Shown here: one piece after another, positions 1-12,267 of the stretch
How the letters are laid out: every line of letters starts with the position of its first letter
How positions within the stretch are numbered: the stretch's first letter is position 1
NCBI GenBank assembly: GCA_023105745.1
Contig: JALGQZ010000006.1
Span: 34,177,686-34,241,685 of the forward strand
Direction of reading: 5' to 3'
DNA from: Austropuccinia psidii
Taxonomy: Eukaryota; Basidiomycota; Pucciniomycetes; Pucciniales; Sphaerophragmiaceae
Length of the DNA: 64,000 bases
The notes under the pieces: model-generated
Told to the model about the DNA's origin: nothing
Database searches by the model: none
What the model saw: the letters and a program-made list of their open reading frames with translations, nothing else
Program-made: the position numbers and the translations under genes

Positions 1-550
1 TCAAGAAAAAACAATTAAGTGTTAAATTCTAATAGTGAAAGGATTAAACATTTCTTGTTTCTTAATCAAAGTGGTAAACAAGCTCTATATTTATAGTAAA
101 AAATCAATGAAAATACAAAGATGAATAAATGATAAATATGGAAAGTAAAATAAGTTAGTTTCTCTTTTTCCCCATGTTAAAAAGGATTTATGATTATCTC
201 AAAAGTTTTATTAAAGATGTTGTTAATAGGCACTGGGAAGTCATCTACCCATGTGTCCAGGCTTTGGATACTCTTCATTTCTGCAATGATCGCTTAAGTT
301 TCTGACATCAATTTGGCCACTTGTTAAATCTCATCCATCTACTTGACTCATCTATCCTTCCTAAATTTTCAACTTACATATTTTATATGACAAAATTTTT
401 ATTAATTAATAATATTGGGAGTAATAACAGGGAGCGTTTAGGAAGGATATTGACAGGAGTCAATATTTTAGTATGTATACAACAAAGAGGGGAGTGGAAG
501 CAAACCTTTTAGACAGGATATTAACAGGAGTCAAGTTTCCAGTAAGTATA
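1..550. other. Unassigned AT-rich flank left of E1
   Basis: I see no convincing gene here. The only structure is an imperfect direct repeat at about 437-479 and 508-550. Both copies contain an (AGG)ATATT(G/A)ACAGGAGTCAA core and end in GTATA or similar, and the second copy abuts the E1 LTR. A short minus-strand frame around 190-300 reads like a degraded peptide, but I cannot assign it. The flank does not continue the copia relic found on the other side of E1, so E1 does not sit in a simple insertion site. Confidence 0.5.
437..550. repeat. Imperfect direct repeat, two units
   Basis: Two units of about 43 bp with starts about 71 bp apart share TTTAGRMAGGATATTRACAG. Origin unknown. It may be a remnant of an older element's terminal region. 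Confidence 0.4.
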
Positions 551-2449
551 TGTGAGCCTTGAGGTATATTTTACATACCCAAATAGGCCACAATTATCTT
601 AAAAAGAAATTTTGAATTATGCATAACTCATAAGTCATGCCTATATCCAAAATTCATCATTTTCAATTTCAGAAAAGATGAATAACTTTTTATTGAGTAA
701 GTAAATCCATGGATTTGAGACCAGATTTGGATTCTACACAAAAACTCACCTAGGGTAGCCCCATAGAGTGAATAAGCTCAATTTAAGTATTTGAGGTGGT
801 AAAATGGAAAATACTTCAATACCACATCTTAATACCACATAAAAGATCCGTGAAAATGTTTGTTTTTCTTGATTTTAAGCTAAAATAATGGTAAAGTGAG
901 AAATCCCATGTTACATATACACTAAGAATAGTTTTATGCATGTTTTGAGCACTTAATATCATGGTATTCTTACATGGAATTTTGGTATACCCGTAGTGGA
1001 TATCTCACTGTAAGCTTAAAATTCTATTTTGACATAAAAAATAGGCAAGGAGACAAAAGACATCAAAGAGAGCCAGGCTACCCAACTTCTGAGGCGTCTG
1101 AGGCGTGGACAGCTCCAAAGCTTGGATCCATGGATGATCTCGGCCTAATTGGTAAACTAAAACCTTTTGGGAACTTGGTTACCATGTTACAACTTCAGGA
1201 AATCATAAGAAAATAGCAAATAACCTGCTATGTTGACGTGCCAAGGAGGTAAAGAGCAACTTAGACTCTTGTAGCCATGTAAATTCTTAATTCCTTTCAA
1301 TGGATAAGCCCTAAAAGAGTAATTAAAACCCTTTTTGTACTAGTATCAATTGGTTTACCTCATAGCAACCAGCCATAGACTGCTATTTGCAATTCTACAT
1401 AGAAATGAGGTAAAACTTTGAAAATTCATTAAAAATACAATTCTTAATGAATCTTTCTGAAACTTCTAGGACAAATTGAGAACTGTATATTTCATATAAA
1501 AATTAAACAGAATTATACTTTTGTATGTAAAATTCAAAGTTTTACTTACTGTCAATTTTGGGCATTCCACGTGAAACACAGAATCTTTAAAAATTTACAG
1601 AAAATACATTCTGTGATGAAATTTCCAACAGAATTTATAAAATTGGGAAATCAATGACTCTTTTGGAATAAAGGAAGATTGACAGTTGTTACTCCTTTTG
1701 TTCTTAACCATAAATGGGTTGGTAGTCACATAAAAACCTCAATTAAGTAATTATGATAATCTGACGTGACAACTGATGATGCAATCGATAATCAAAAAAC
1801 GTTTATTGTCTTCTCACTCACTGGTTGATCAGTTTTCTCCATGGAAAGCCTCTGTGAGCTGTTTTAGATTCAAAAGAGGCCTCCTCTTTCTGTTTTTTCC
1901 AAATCATCATCATCACATTATTCTTTTATATCATTGTTACCAACAATTAAGTATTAGTTGAACTTTTCTTAAGTGCTTTATTCTTTCAGGATCACTTAAA
2001 AAGACATGAAATCATGGAAATCAGCTATATATTGTTGTAATATTGCTACAAAATATTTTGATCCATTAAATCCACAATTATATGTCAAATCTCTCTGCTT
2101 TATCTTTCAATAAGTTCTTTGGAGTATTAGTGAGTTAATTATCTTTAATTCTTAAAGTTTTTCTCTAGTAGTAGTTTCTTTGAGGATTATCTTTACAATT
2201 ATTATTGCAAAAGATAATTTTATTATTTTAAAAGAAGTATTTATTATTAAATTCTTCTTGTAATTGATTCTTGTAGACAATTACTGCTCACGGTTATAAT
2301 CACTAGTAGTGTATAACACGTGAAAGAAATAATTATTTAATTATTTAATTGTGGTTATTATAACTCTTTATTATTCTATTCCATAAGAACAGTAATAGTA
2401 CTGTTGATTAATAGTAATATTATCAACAGTTTCATAGACACATCTTACA
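551..2449 (+). repeat. E1 5-prime LTR (mosaic)
   Basis: It is 1,899 bp with TG...CA ends. In roughly the first 190 bp it differs from the E3 LTR at about 4 positions but from its own 3-prime partner at about 28, counted by eye. From about 1000 onward it shares private variants with its own 3-prime LTR instead. The LTR is therefore a mosaic with a switch near 975-1020. Confidence 0.88.
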
Positions 2450-2565
2450 TTTGGGGGCCTGGACGTGATTTTAACCAGAGTTTTGGATATAATCATATTC
2501 TAGACTTCATTTTTGTGTTCTAAGAAAACCACCTTACCTACCACATCTTACATTTGGGGGCCTGG
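2439..2565 (+). repeat. Duplicated LTR end plus primer-binding site
   Basis: The 24 bp from CACATCTTACA through TTTGGGGGCCTGG occur at 2439-2462 and again at 2542-2565. About 79 bp of unrelated sequence lies between them. E3 has this junction once. The duplicated block spans the LTR/primer-site boundary, which suggests a reverse-transcription template switch or a later local duplication. Confidence 0.8.
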
Positions 2566-2941
2566 CTGTGTTTTTTTGAACATTGTACCCTTAATTAATA
2601 TATTTTTCAGTTCTAGAATATTTGAATTTAATGATATTCTTTTCTTTCAATTTAAAGTTAAAATTATTATTTTTGAAATTGTCTTAAAATCTTATTCATT
2701 GAGGAATTTGGTTTAATTTTATACTGTGTTTACACATGGCATTTTCACATCCAAAAACTTATAAAATTCTTCTTTGAGTTACTCTGAATTAATTTTTATT
2801 CAAAATTTTGAATTTAAATTTTTTTTCTTTAGAAAGAATAATTTTTTATTAAAAAAAATAAAAATCAAAATTCATAAATTATCTTTAAAAAATATTTTAA
2901 AAAGTATAAAAAATAATTTTTCTCTTTTATAATTTTTCTAG

Positions 2942-3099
2942 TGTCTTTAATCAAATACCGTGCAGCTGGTAACAGACTCAGTAAGAGATATATTACCAGT
3001 CCAGAATCTTCAGAAGCAGAATCTGAGGAATTCTTGAGGTGCAAATTGCTAAAAGAGGCACCTTATTCAACTGTGAAAAGACTAAATTACCACCAAAAG
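2942..3099 (+). other. E1 leader exon (splice-flanked), frameshifted
   Basis: The segment follows a pyrimidine tract ending TTTTTCTAG and ends at AAAAG before GTGTGT. It is homologous to the E3 leader exon at 24295-24453. The frame begins SLIKYRAAGNRL, and a 1-bp difference after the Ser/Glu-rich stretch shifts it. The downstream acceptor seen in E3 (ACCAG) reads ACTGG here, so this copy has probably lost normal splicing. Confidence 0.55.
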
Positions 3100-3149
3100 G
3101 TGTGTTTTATCTTTATATTTTAACTCTTTATCTTAAAAATGATGTGAAA

Positions 3150-5300
3150 ATGGTGCATACTGGAAATGAAAACAACTATTCAGTCCAACCAGATGGATTT
3201 GGACAAGGAAGAGGCAAGACCAAATCCAGAAGTGTCAAGTCTTCCTCAAGAAAGACACATTTGGAGGTTTCCAGAGGTTCCCCCATTCCCCAAGGTCTGT
3301 ACCCACAACCTTTGATGTGAATTCTGAATCTGAACTGATTTATGATAATATTTTAAGGGCTGAACCACTTTCAAGTGGCAGAAATAGAAATTTATCAATG
3401 CCAATACAAAAACTGGTTCAGAGCAGCCAAAGAAGAGGAATGGGAAATATGCCCAAGCCTTTGGCAGGGGGCCATGACCTCCTACTTACACCTCAAGAGC
3501 TTTCTGGGTCAGGAGAAGACCATAGAACTCTTAGGAGTTTGGAGCCCATTGTCTTGCAAAGACAAGCTCAAAAAGATAAATAATTGGTTGAGAAACCAAA
3601 GTATTTTATCCATAGACCAGGAGAAGGAACTGGAAATGACTCCAGCTTTGGAGACAGAAGGCCCAGTGGTGTCTACCAGCTCCAAACCAGCTCCAGAAGT
3701 GTCCAAAAACAAGCCCAAGGGACCTCAGAAGAAACAGAGAGGTCCCAAGAACCATCAAGGAAAGGGAAAAGGCAAAGGAAATTGGCACAGACCTTACCCA
3801 CAAGGGTACAGGATTCCTTGGAGCCTTCAGCCATGGACAGTGTGTACAATATGGCCAGGACTCTCATCCAATTTACAGCCAAGGAGAAGCAAAGGATGAA
3901 CAGAACATATCCACGCAAATAATAGATGAAATACATTTTGTTCAATTCAATGTTGATGTAAAAATTGGTAAACTTGATGCAAAGTTAACTAAAATAACAT
4001 TGGACATCAATGACTTAAACAAACATGACAAACTCTCTTCTGAAATGCATAAGTCTGTAATTACCACACTGGAATTACTTACCAATACATGTGACAAAAT
4101 TGAGAGTAAATATCAAGTTCAAAATGCTGAAATGAATGATCTTTTCATTTTGAACATTAATGATCTACTCAAAATTCTGAAAGCTCATGTCTTTGAAATA
4201 GCTAAAAATACCAATCAGTTTGCCAGACATTTAGGAAAAAGCTACAGTGAAAGGCAGAAGTTAAAAAATGAAATCATTGCAAATGTAGAAAGAATTCATA
4301 AGAATAATCAACCACATATGCCAAGAAATTCTACACCTTTGACTGAAGAAAAACCTTCTGTTAAAGAAAGTTTGACCCCATTCTTAGGAGAAAAAGTTAT
4401 TTCTGCAAAAGATATTCCCAAATTCAAAGAATGGCCAACATTCTCTGGTGAAGGAGAATACAACCATATTGAGTTCATCAGAACTATTGATATGTTTCAA
4501 GAAGATTTTCACATACCTGATGAAATTATAGTCGGCAAATTACACTCTCTGTTTACCAGAACTGCAGAGAAATGGTATTACAAGGGAGGATAGATCATGG
4601 AAAACATGATTTGTCTTGGTGGAAATCTGGAATGTTTACCAAATGAGCCAATAATTCTTGGAGGTTTAAAATGGAATTTTTTTTTGAAAGTGCCACTTAC
4701 ATGGTTCTTCAAGCAAAAAGACAGATTATTTGCTTTACACACAGATATGTATGACACTATGATTAATATGAAAATATTAAGAAAATGTGGAGGAGAATTA
4801 GAACATTCTATCAAGTGCAAATGTGTAGAACCCTGTTCAACAGAAGAATACATCAAAGCCATGGAAGATATCATTATTAGGACAAGGGTTGATAAAACCT
4901 GGACTAGAATCCCTATGGAATCCAAAATGGTCTTACAGACTTTCAGAGAAGATAAGAGGCCTGAAAGACCTGTCTTGAAGTTTCATAAATTTGGAAACAC
5001 CTCACATGTAGCCAACACTTGTACCAAGAAGACAAAAATTAATGAATTTCAAGTCATTGAAGAAGCTCAATGTAATGAAGAGAAAGAAGAATCTGACCTA
5101 GATTCTGAAATCTCTGAGGATACAACAGTAGAGGACTATACCATTGAAAACATTACAGCTTTCTTTGAGTTCACAGAAGTCCATACTCACTTGCCACAGT
5201 ACAGTGAGGATTGTTATAGCCTGATCAATATCCAAGATGCCAGAATGTGTAAGACCAAACCTGCTAGAGGAAAAGGGTATACTGCTGGAGCATCTTGTAT
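3150..5300 (+). pseudogene. gag: E1 gag, frameshifted
   Basis: It starts at ATG 3150 (MVHTG...). The frame changes near 3317, a stop lies at 3581-3583 and another at 4591-4593. Recognisable parts are a helical, charged region from about 3910 to 4300, a capsid region with the FSGEGEYNHIEF motif near 4440 and WYY near 4573, and a nucleocapsid near 4975-5030. The knuckle reads KFHKFGNTSHVANTC, so the first two zinc-binding cysteines have become Phe. The Gag frame runs directly into protease without a programmed shift in this family. Confidence 0.8.
3358..3899 (+). CDS. E1 overprinted ORF, third exon of spliced model
   Basis: This frame overlaps gag and stays open for about 180 codons even though the gag frame is broken at 3581. 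It contains an aromatic-rich region (YKNWFRAAKEEEWEICP, then a MTSYLHLKSFLG-like stretch), a Lys/Gln/Pro-rich linker and WHRPYPQGYRIP. A 63-nt intron-like segment (3295-3357, GT...AG) precedes it, the same length as in E3. The expected tail (MDSVYNMARTL) continues in another frame after a small indel near 3812. No known domain recognised. Confidence 0.5.
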
Positions 5301-8300
5301 CACATTGATTCTGATGAATGATATTGAAGCCAAAGTAAGTTTGGATACAGGGGCATTTTGCACTTGTGTGGGAAAAGATTATCTCCAAGTTACACTTTCT
5401 TAATGGAAAGACCATCTGTTACCAATAGAAGGTATGCAATTTAGTAGTTCCAGTAACAATATGTACCCTTTGGGCATATTGGACACTAATATTGTGTTCC
5501 CACACCCTGCAGGAAGCATAAAAATGAAAACAGAGATAGTATTGATGGACAATTGCACATCTCAACATATCATCCTTGGAAATGATTACTTGAATATTTA
5601 TGGTATTGACATCAATAACCATAAAGAAAGATATTTCACAATTGGAGAAAACAAAAGACAGAAATTTGCTTTTTTCAATATGTGCAAACAAATATCCATG
5701 GTATCTTCCAAGAAAGATAGTTATAAGGAAGAATTTGTCATTAATCAGCTTGTTGAAGGACAAATTAATCCATCATTCTCAACAAAGATGAGACATGAGC
5801 TTATTGATGTGTTATACACATATAATAATGCCTTTGCCTCTGATAATGAACCATTAGGCACTATAAAAGGGCATGAAGTTGATAATACTATTAATATTGA
5901 CAGACCATACCCTTCATTACTTAGAAGACCAACTTATCAAGCCAGTTCCAGAGCTAGAGAAGCCTTGGAAAAACATATCCAAGAGTTGATCCAACTTGGT
6001 GTGCTAAGGAAAGTAGGCCATAATGAGGAAGTTGAAGTGACAACACCTGTTATTATTGCATGGCATAATGATAAGTCAAGAATGGTTGGAGACTTCAGAG
6101 CATTGAATACCTACACAGTGCCAGATAGGTATCCAATACCTAGAATTCAAGAAACCTTGACCCCATTTTCTAAAGCCAAGTTTATAAAATCAATGGATGC
6201 ATTGAAAGGCTTTCATCAGAATGTTTTGATGCCTAAGGCTAAGAAATTACTTAGAATTATTACTCACTGTGGTATTTATGAGTATCTCAGGATGCCATTT
6301 GGTATGAAAAATGCACCATCTAATTATCAAAGAATGATGAATACCATCTTCCCTACAGAATTATCTGAAGGATGGCTTATCATTTATAATGATTATATTA
6401 TCATATGTTCTGATTCATGGCTTTTACACCTTGAAATTCTTGCAAGAGTACTTCACAAAGTTGCAGAAGTCAATATGAAGATTTCACTCAAGAAATGTAA
6501 TTTTGGTTTTGAAGACCTCAAAGCATTAGGACATATTTTTTGTGTTTTAAGATTGGGTATTGACAAGAATAAAGTGGGAGAAGTGTTACTTAAGCCAATA
6601 CCCCCCAATAAAAAAGAAATGATGTCTTTTCTTGGATTTTCCAGTTATTACAGGAAACACTTGAAAGATGTTGCAATTCTAGCCAAGTCACTCTATAGAA
6701 TCTGTGATCAACAAACAGTATTTGAAATGACACAGGAGAGAATTAAAGCTTATGAGAAGATAAGGAAAGCTCTTACAGAAGCACTTTTCCTCATCATGCC
6801 TGACTGGAATATACCTTTTAAATTGTACATTGATACATGTAGAGATGGATTAGGGGAAGCCCTACATCAAGTCCAAATTATTAATGACAAACCTACAGAA
6901 GGACCAGTTTGTTACATCTCAAGACAAATCAAACCAACAGAAGCCAGATATGGTGAAAGCCAAATGGAGTGCTTATGTTTGGTGTGGGCACTTGAGAAAT
7001 TACACTATTATCCTGATGGCAGGGTTTTTGAAGTGATAACTGACTGTAGTGCCGTGAAATCACTTCTTAACACAAAAACTCCCAACAGACATATGTTGAG
7101 ATGGCAAATAGGTATTGAAGAATATAGAGGAAACATGACTATAGTTCACAAAGCAGGAAATACTCACAGGAATGCTGATGGAATTAGAAGATGGGAATTA
7201 GGCAACATTCCTGATAACCCAGCCCATGTACCTTTGGAAGGAGAACCACAGATTCCAATTGAAGGAATTAACATAACTGATATTGGTACCAAATTTGTTA
7301 TAGAAGTAAGAGAATATTATAAGCAAGACAAGAATTGCCATATCTTGACTTCCTTATTAGATAAAGACTGCAAAGACCAATCTTTGGTCAATACACTGGA
7401 TGAACTTTTGAAAAGTTCCTATTCTGAATGAAGATTTCACTTGTTTGATGGAATAAGTTACCACAAAACCAAACATTCTTGTGTAATGGCATTGTGTAGC
7501 AGACTGCGTATCAATACCATTCTTCATGAATGCCATGATAGCATCTACTCTGGACACCTGTCAAAGGACAGAACACTTGAGAAAGTGAAGAAATGTGCAT
7601 GGTGGCCATCTTGGAGAAAAGAGACCATTGAATATTGCCATTCCTGTGACAGATGCCAAAAAGCAAACAGGAGTACAAGCAAGAAATTTGGACTTATGAT
7701 CCATATTCAAGAACCAAAATCCCCTTGGGAAGTTGTTCTTTTGGATTGGGTCACAGCACTTCCTCCAAGTGGTGACAAAGGTTATAATGCTTGTTGAGTC
7801 ATTGTAGACAGATATAGCAAAACTCCCATATTCTCACCATTTCATAAAGATGACATTGCTATGGATACAGATCTTCTTCTATGGAGTAGAGGTATTTCTC
7901 ATACAGGGTTATTTAAGAATATTATAAGTGACAGAGATCCCAAATTCACATCTGAAATTTGAAACAATCTTCACAAATTGTTTGGGACCAAGTTATCATT
8001 CTCAACAGCATATCACCCTCAATTAGATGGATTGGCAGAAAGAATGATTCAAACTTTAGAGGAAATGATCAGGAGATTCTATTCTTATGGGTTAGAATTC
8101 AAATGCTCAGATGGTGTCACCCATTACTAGTGCACTCTGATACCTGCTTTATAATTGGCATATAAGACATCAGTCCATCCTTCCACAGGTCAAACTACTT
8201 CTATGTTAGAAAAACGATGGGATCCAAGACTCCCAGAAGATACACTGAGGAAAGATTTGATTGACATTCATCCTACAGCTTCCAGCTTCAAAATAATTCT

Positions 8301-8838
8301 TGATAAAGTGAAACATCATGCAAAGGAGATTATGAATGATGCTTTTGACTATGCAAAGCAGAAGTGGGACAATAATCACAAACTATGAGACTTCAAAGTA
8401 GGGGACTTAGTTCTAGTTTCAACCTTGAATTTTAATAATATCAAAGGACCAAAGAAACTTAAATATTACTATGTAGGATCTTTTGTTATTGTTGCCTTAC
8501 ATGGAACCAATGCAGTTCAAGTGGAATTGGGTGGTGAATTGGAAAAAAAACACCCCACCTTTCCAGTCAGCTTGATAAAACCTTAACAACCAACTGACAA
8601 AAAATTGTTTCCTTTAAGGAACCCAACTCCTTTGAATGTACCACCAGTGGAACAGAGTGAAGACAAAAAGAAAAAGAAATTCATTAAAGAAAGGAGACTT
8701 AGGCGCAAAAATCAAAGACAATATCTTGTCAGATACAGAAATCCAGTACATGAAGATTAATGGCTGGAAGAATCAGAAATACCTGACTCAGATAAACTCT
8801 TAAGAAAATTTAGACATGAAAGAAGGCCACAACGCTGA
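5300..8838 (+). pseudogene. pol: E1 pol (PR-RT-RNaseH-IN-chromodomain)
   Basis: The protease triad DTG is intact at 5344-5352. Stops follow at 5401-5403, 7429-7431 and 7795-7797, with more in the integrase. RT is readable from 5434, but the catalytic YIDD is YNDY at 6385-6396, losing one metal-binding Asp. RNase H, the integrase HHCC finger (HECHDS...GHLSKDR...CDRCQKAN) and the ends of a chromodomain (EDxW, LLRKFRHERRPQ) can be followed to the stop at 8836-8838. Confidence 0.88.
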
Positions 8839-8969
8839 ATATGTCTATAACTATGCTTTAAATTACTTTATCTGAGTGATTTAAAGAGGTTGGACAGTAG
8901 ACATTAACCCCCTTTGGGGTGTTTTTCTTCTTTATACCATTAATAAAGCTGTAGTACAATTTTTTTTTT

Positions 8970-8981
8970 GGTGGGAGGGAA
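8970..8981 (+). promoter_or_regulatory. E1 polypurine tract
   Basis: GGTGGGAGGGAA lies immediately before the 3-prime LTR start TGTGAGCC, preceded by a T-run. The same tract occurs in E3, and variants occur in E2, E4 and E6. It primes plus-strand DNA synthesis. Confidence 0.85.
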
Positions 8982-10904
8982 TGTGAGCCTTGACGTAAAA
9001 TTTACATACCCAACTAGGCCATAATTACCTCAAAAAAGGTTTTGAGATATGCATAACCCATAAGTCATGCATATATTCAAAATTCATCATTTTTGATTCC
9101 AGAAAAGATGAATAACCTTTTATTGAGTAAGTAATTCCATTGATTTAAGGCCATATTTGAATTTTACACAAAATTCATCTAGGGTAACTTCATATAGTGA
9201 ATAAGCTTAAATCAACTCCTTGAGGTGGTAATATGGAAAATAATTCAATACCACATCATCAATACCACATAAAAGGTATGTGAAAACCTTTGTTTTCTCT
9301 ATTTCATGCCAAAATAATGGGAATGTGAGAAATCCCATGTTACATATACACTAAGAATAGTGTTATGAATGTTTTAGGCACTTAATATTATGGTATTCTT
9401 ACATGCACCTTTGGTACACCTGTAGTGGATATCTCACTTTACGCTTAAAATTCTATTTTGACGTAAAAAATAGGCAAGGAGGATAAAAGACATCAATGAG
9501 AGCCAGGCTACCCAACTTCTGAGGCGTCTGAGACATGGACAGCTCCAAAGCTTAAATACATGGCTGATCTTGACCCAATTGGTAAACTAAAACATTTTGG
9601 GAACTTGGTTACCATGTCACAACTTGAGTAAATCATAAGAAAATAGCAAATAACCTGCTATTTTGACATGCCAAGGAGGTAAAGAGCAACTTAGACTCTT
9701 GTAACCATTTCAATTCTTAATGAATTTCCATGGATAAACCCCAAAGGATTAATTAAAACCCTTTTTGGGCTAGAATCCATTGTTTTACCTCATAGCAACC
9801 ACCCAAGACTACTATTTGCAATACTACATAGAAATGAGGTAATGAGGTAAAACTCCAAAAATTCATTAAAAATACAATTCTTAATGAGTCTTCCTGAAAC
9901 TTTCAGGACCTATTTAGAACTGTATAATTCATATAAAAAGCGAAAAGAATTATACTTTTATATATAGAATTAGAAGTTTTACTTACAGCCCATTTTTGAG
10001 GATTCCATGTGAAACACAGAATCTTTAAAAATTTACAGAAAACACATTCTCTGATTCAATTTCCAATAACATTGAGAACTTTGGGAAATCAATGATTATT
10101 TTGGAATAAAACAAGAGTTACAGTTGTTACTCCTTTTATTCTCAAACATAAATGGGTTAGTAGTCATGTAAAAACCTCAATTAAGCAATTATGATAATCT
10201 TACGTGACAACTGATGATGCAATCAATAATCAAAAAAGGTTTATTGTTTTCTCACTCACTGGTTTTTCAGCTTGCTCCATGGAAAGCCTCCATGATCTGT
10301 CTTAGACTTAAAAGAGGCCTCCTCTTGCTGTTTTTTCCAAATCATCATCATCACATTATTCATTCATATCATTGTTACCAACAAGTGGGTATTAGTTAGA
10401 CCTTTTTTAAGTGTTTTATTCTTTCAGAATCAATCAGCAAGACGTGAGATCATAAAAATCTGCTATGTATTGTTTCAATGTTGCTATAAAATCATTTTGA
10501 TCCATTCAATCCACAATTCTATGTCAAATCTCGCTGCTTTATCTTTCAATAAGTTCTTTGGAGTATTAGTAAGTGATTTATTTATAATTCTCAAAGCTTC
10601 TCTCTAGTAATAGTTTTCCTCAAGGATTATCTTGATAACTATTCTTGCAAAAGATAATTATATATTAAAACAATTTTATTATTTTAAAAGAAGTATTTAT
10701 TATTAAATTCTTCTTGTAATTGATTCTTGTAGACAATTACTGCTCACTGTTATAATCACTAGTAGTGTATAACATGTGAAAGAAATAATTCTTTAATTAT
10801 TTAATTGTGGTTATAATAATTCTTTATTATTATATTGCATAAGAACATTCATAGTACTGTTGATTAATAGTAATATTATCATTAGTTTCATAGACACATC
10901 TTAC
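8982..10904 (+). repeat. E1 3-prime LTR
   Basis: It is 1,923 bp from TGTGAGCC to CTTACA. It is an older family A type, well diverged from the first 400 bp of its 5-prime partner. It abuts the copia relic on the right with no matching duplication on the left of E1. Confidence 0.88.
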
Positions 10905-12267
10905 ATGAGGGCGAGCTCCTTGAACCAAGTATTGAAGCAAACCAATAGAGCCTCAATAGTGAAAAGGGGTATTTTTACATTATTGAAGTATATTGTATCT
11001 GAGGTCACTAATATTACTTGAAAGAGGGGAGGCTAATGGTCTTGAATTTTTGAGATTAATTCAAGACAAGATTTGTTGGATTAGCTTGTCCTGAATCATT
11101 AATATTCCTTATAGAGAGTGAGCGATTATATTGTCAAGATCCTCCCTGTCAAAAACAGTTTTGATTTTTGTTTCAAATTCTTCATTCCAACATCCATCAA
11201 AGATTAAGTCATTGACATAGGCAAAGAGCCACATGGGTTTGTTGTGATTTGACTAGTAGTACAAAAAGGAATACGTTTTAGTAGGAACAAGACCTATTTG
11301 AAACAATGTGTCATTTAAATAATTATGCCAGCATTGTGGCCTTTTTTGTCGCCCATACAGGGATTTGTTCAATTTGAGGACTTTTGAACCATTCTTGCAG
11401 CCATGCGGTCGAAAAACATATAATGGGTTGTCAGGGATTCCATTTAAGAAAGCCATTGTACATCCATTTGATCAATTTGAAATTCATGTTGGTGAGAGAG
11501 AGTAACTAAGAGTCTGAGAGAGGCTAGTCTCCCAGTAGTAGATAATACATTGTTGTAATTTATTACTTCTTGCTGATTAACGCCCCTAACACAGAGTCTA
11601 GCTGATATTTGGTAAGATTCTCATTTTCATCCGCTTTTCTTTTAAAAACCACGGTGGTGATAAGAGGATGAATTGATTTTTTCTGTTCATGAGGAGAGAA
11701 AACTTAGTGTTTCTTCATTTTGGAAAGTTCATTATAAATGGCAGACAACACTTGCACAGCATCAGGGTGATGTATAGTTTTAGAATATGATTTTGGGTTG
11801 GACAAATTAGTTTGGGTGAAGTTATCTTAGTGTCTGGTTCAATGGGAATTGTTAATTATGTTTGCAGGATCGAGGTTACTTGTCATTTACTTGGAATTCT
11901 CCACCATTTTTGTTGTCCAAGTGTAACACTTGTATTGGCAAGAATAGTAGATAGTTTTATTTTGATTCTCAACAGCTTTTCTTTGATCAATTGGAAAGAG
12001 CTACACACTTTTTGGTTCTTTGGAGGGAATGGTGGGATTATCAGGAATAGTCCCTGGATTGATAGGAATATGTGGGCTTCCATAAATGAAAAATAATTCA
12101 GCATTTTTATTAAGACTTTTATGTTTTTTATTTGTAAAAGAGAAAGTGTTTAAGGTGATGTGATGGGTAGTTTTGAATTTACCTGTCTCCAAATCTAAGA
12201 TGCAAAACATTTGATGCCCCTCCCCATAGCCAAGAGAGACACCTGCTGCTCTTCTAGTGGGAGGGAA
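10905..12267 (-). pseudogene. Ty1/copia pol fragment (IN end to RT)
   Basis: On the minus strand, the end of integrase (RAAGVSLGYGEGHQ, ILDLETGK, THH) lies near 12140-12255. RT follows: KYQARLCVRG, then QIDQMDVQ, AFLNGIPDNPLYVFRPHG and KLNKSLYGRQKRPQCW near 11330-11460, and YVND (YVDD-type active site) at 11208-11219. The RT tail reads AIGLLQYLVQGARP just before 10905. Several stops and shifts are present. The right end is cut by the E4 LTR and the left end by E1, so it is the oldest layer here. Confidence 0.85.
12257..12267 (+). other. Polypurine-tract-like sequence before the E4 LTR
   Basis: GTGGGAGGGAA sits directly upstream of the E4 5-prime LTR and equals the last 11 bases of the E1 and E3 polypurine tracts. 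The copia frame may also read through it (FPPT on the minus strand). It may therefore be chance, or the LTR may once have been the 3-prime LTR of an element now deleted. Confidence 0.45.

Larger units (their letters stand above)
551..10904 (+). mobile_element. E1: Ty3/gypsy chromovirus, family A, degenerate
   Basis: The element runs from TGTGAGCC at 551 to CTTACA at 10904 and contains two LTRs, a leader, gag, pol and a polypurine tract. The flanking pentamers differ (GTATA on the left, TGAGG on the right), so there is no target-site duplication. That points to ectopic recombination or gene conversion. Gag and Pol carry many stops and frameshifts, the zinc knuckle has lost cysteines and the reverse transcriptase motif is YNDY. 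The copy is dead. Confidence 0.9.

Noticed and set aside
2450..2467. tRNA gene at the TTTGGGGGCC site
   Set aside because: Only a short conserved block next to an LTR is present, with no cloverleaf. It is a primer-binding site.
551..10904. Repeat-induced point mutation as the cause of E1 decay
   Set aside because: Lesions include many indels and mixed substitutions (for example two-base codon changes). I saw no dominant C-to-T at CpA pattern by eye, but no statistics were computed.
11812..12096. Plus-strand 94-codon frame
   Set aside because: Antisense to the copia integrase and linker, with no domain.
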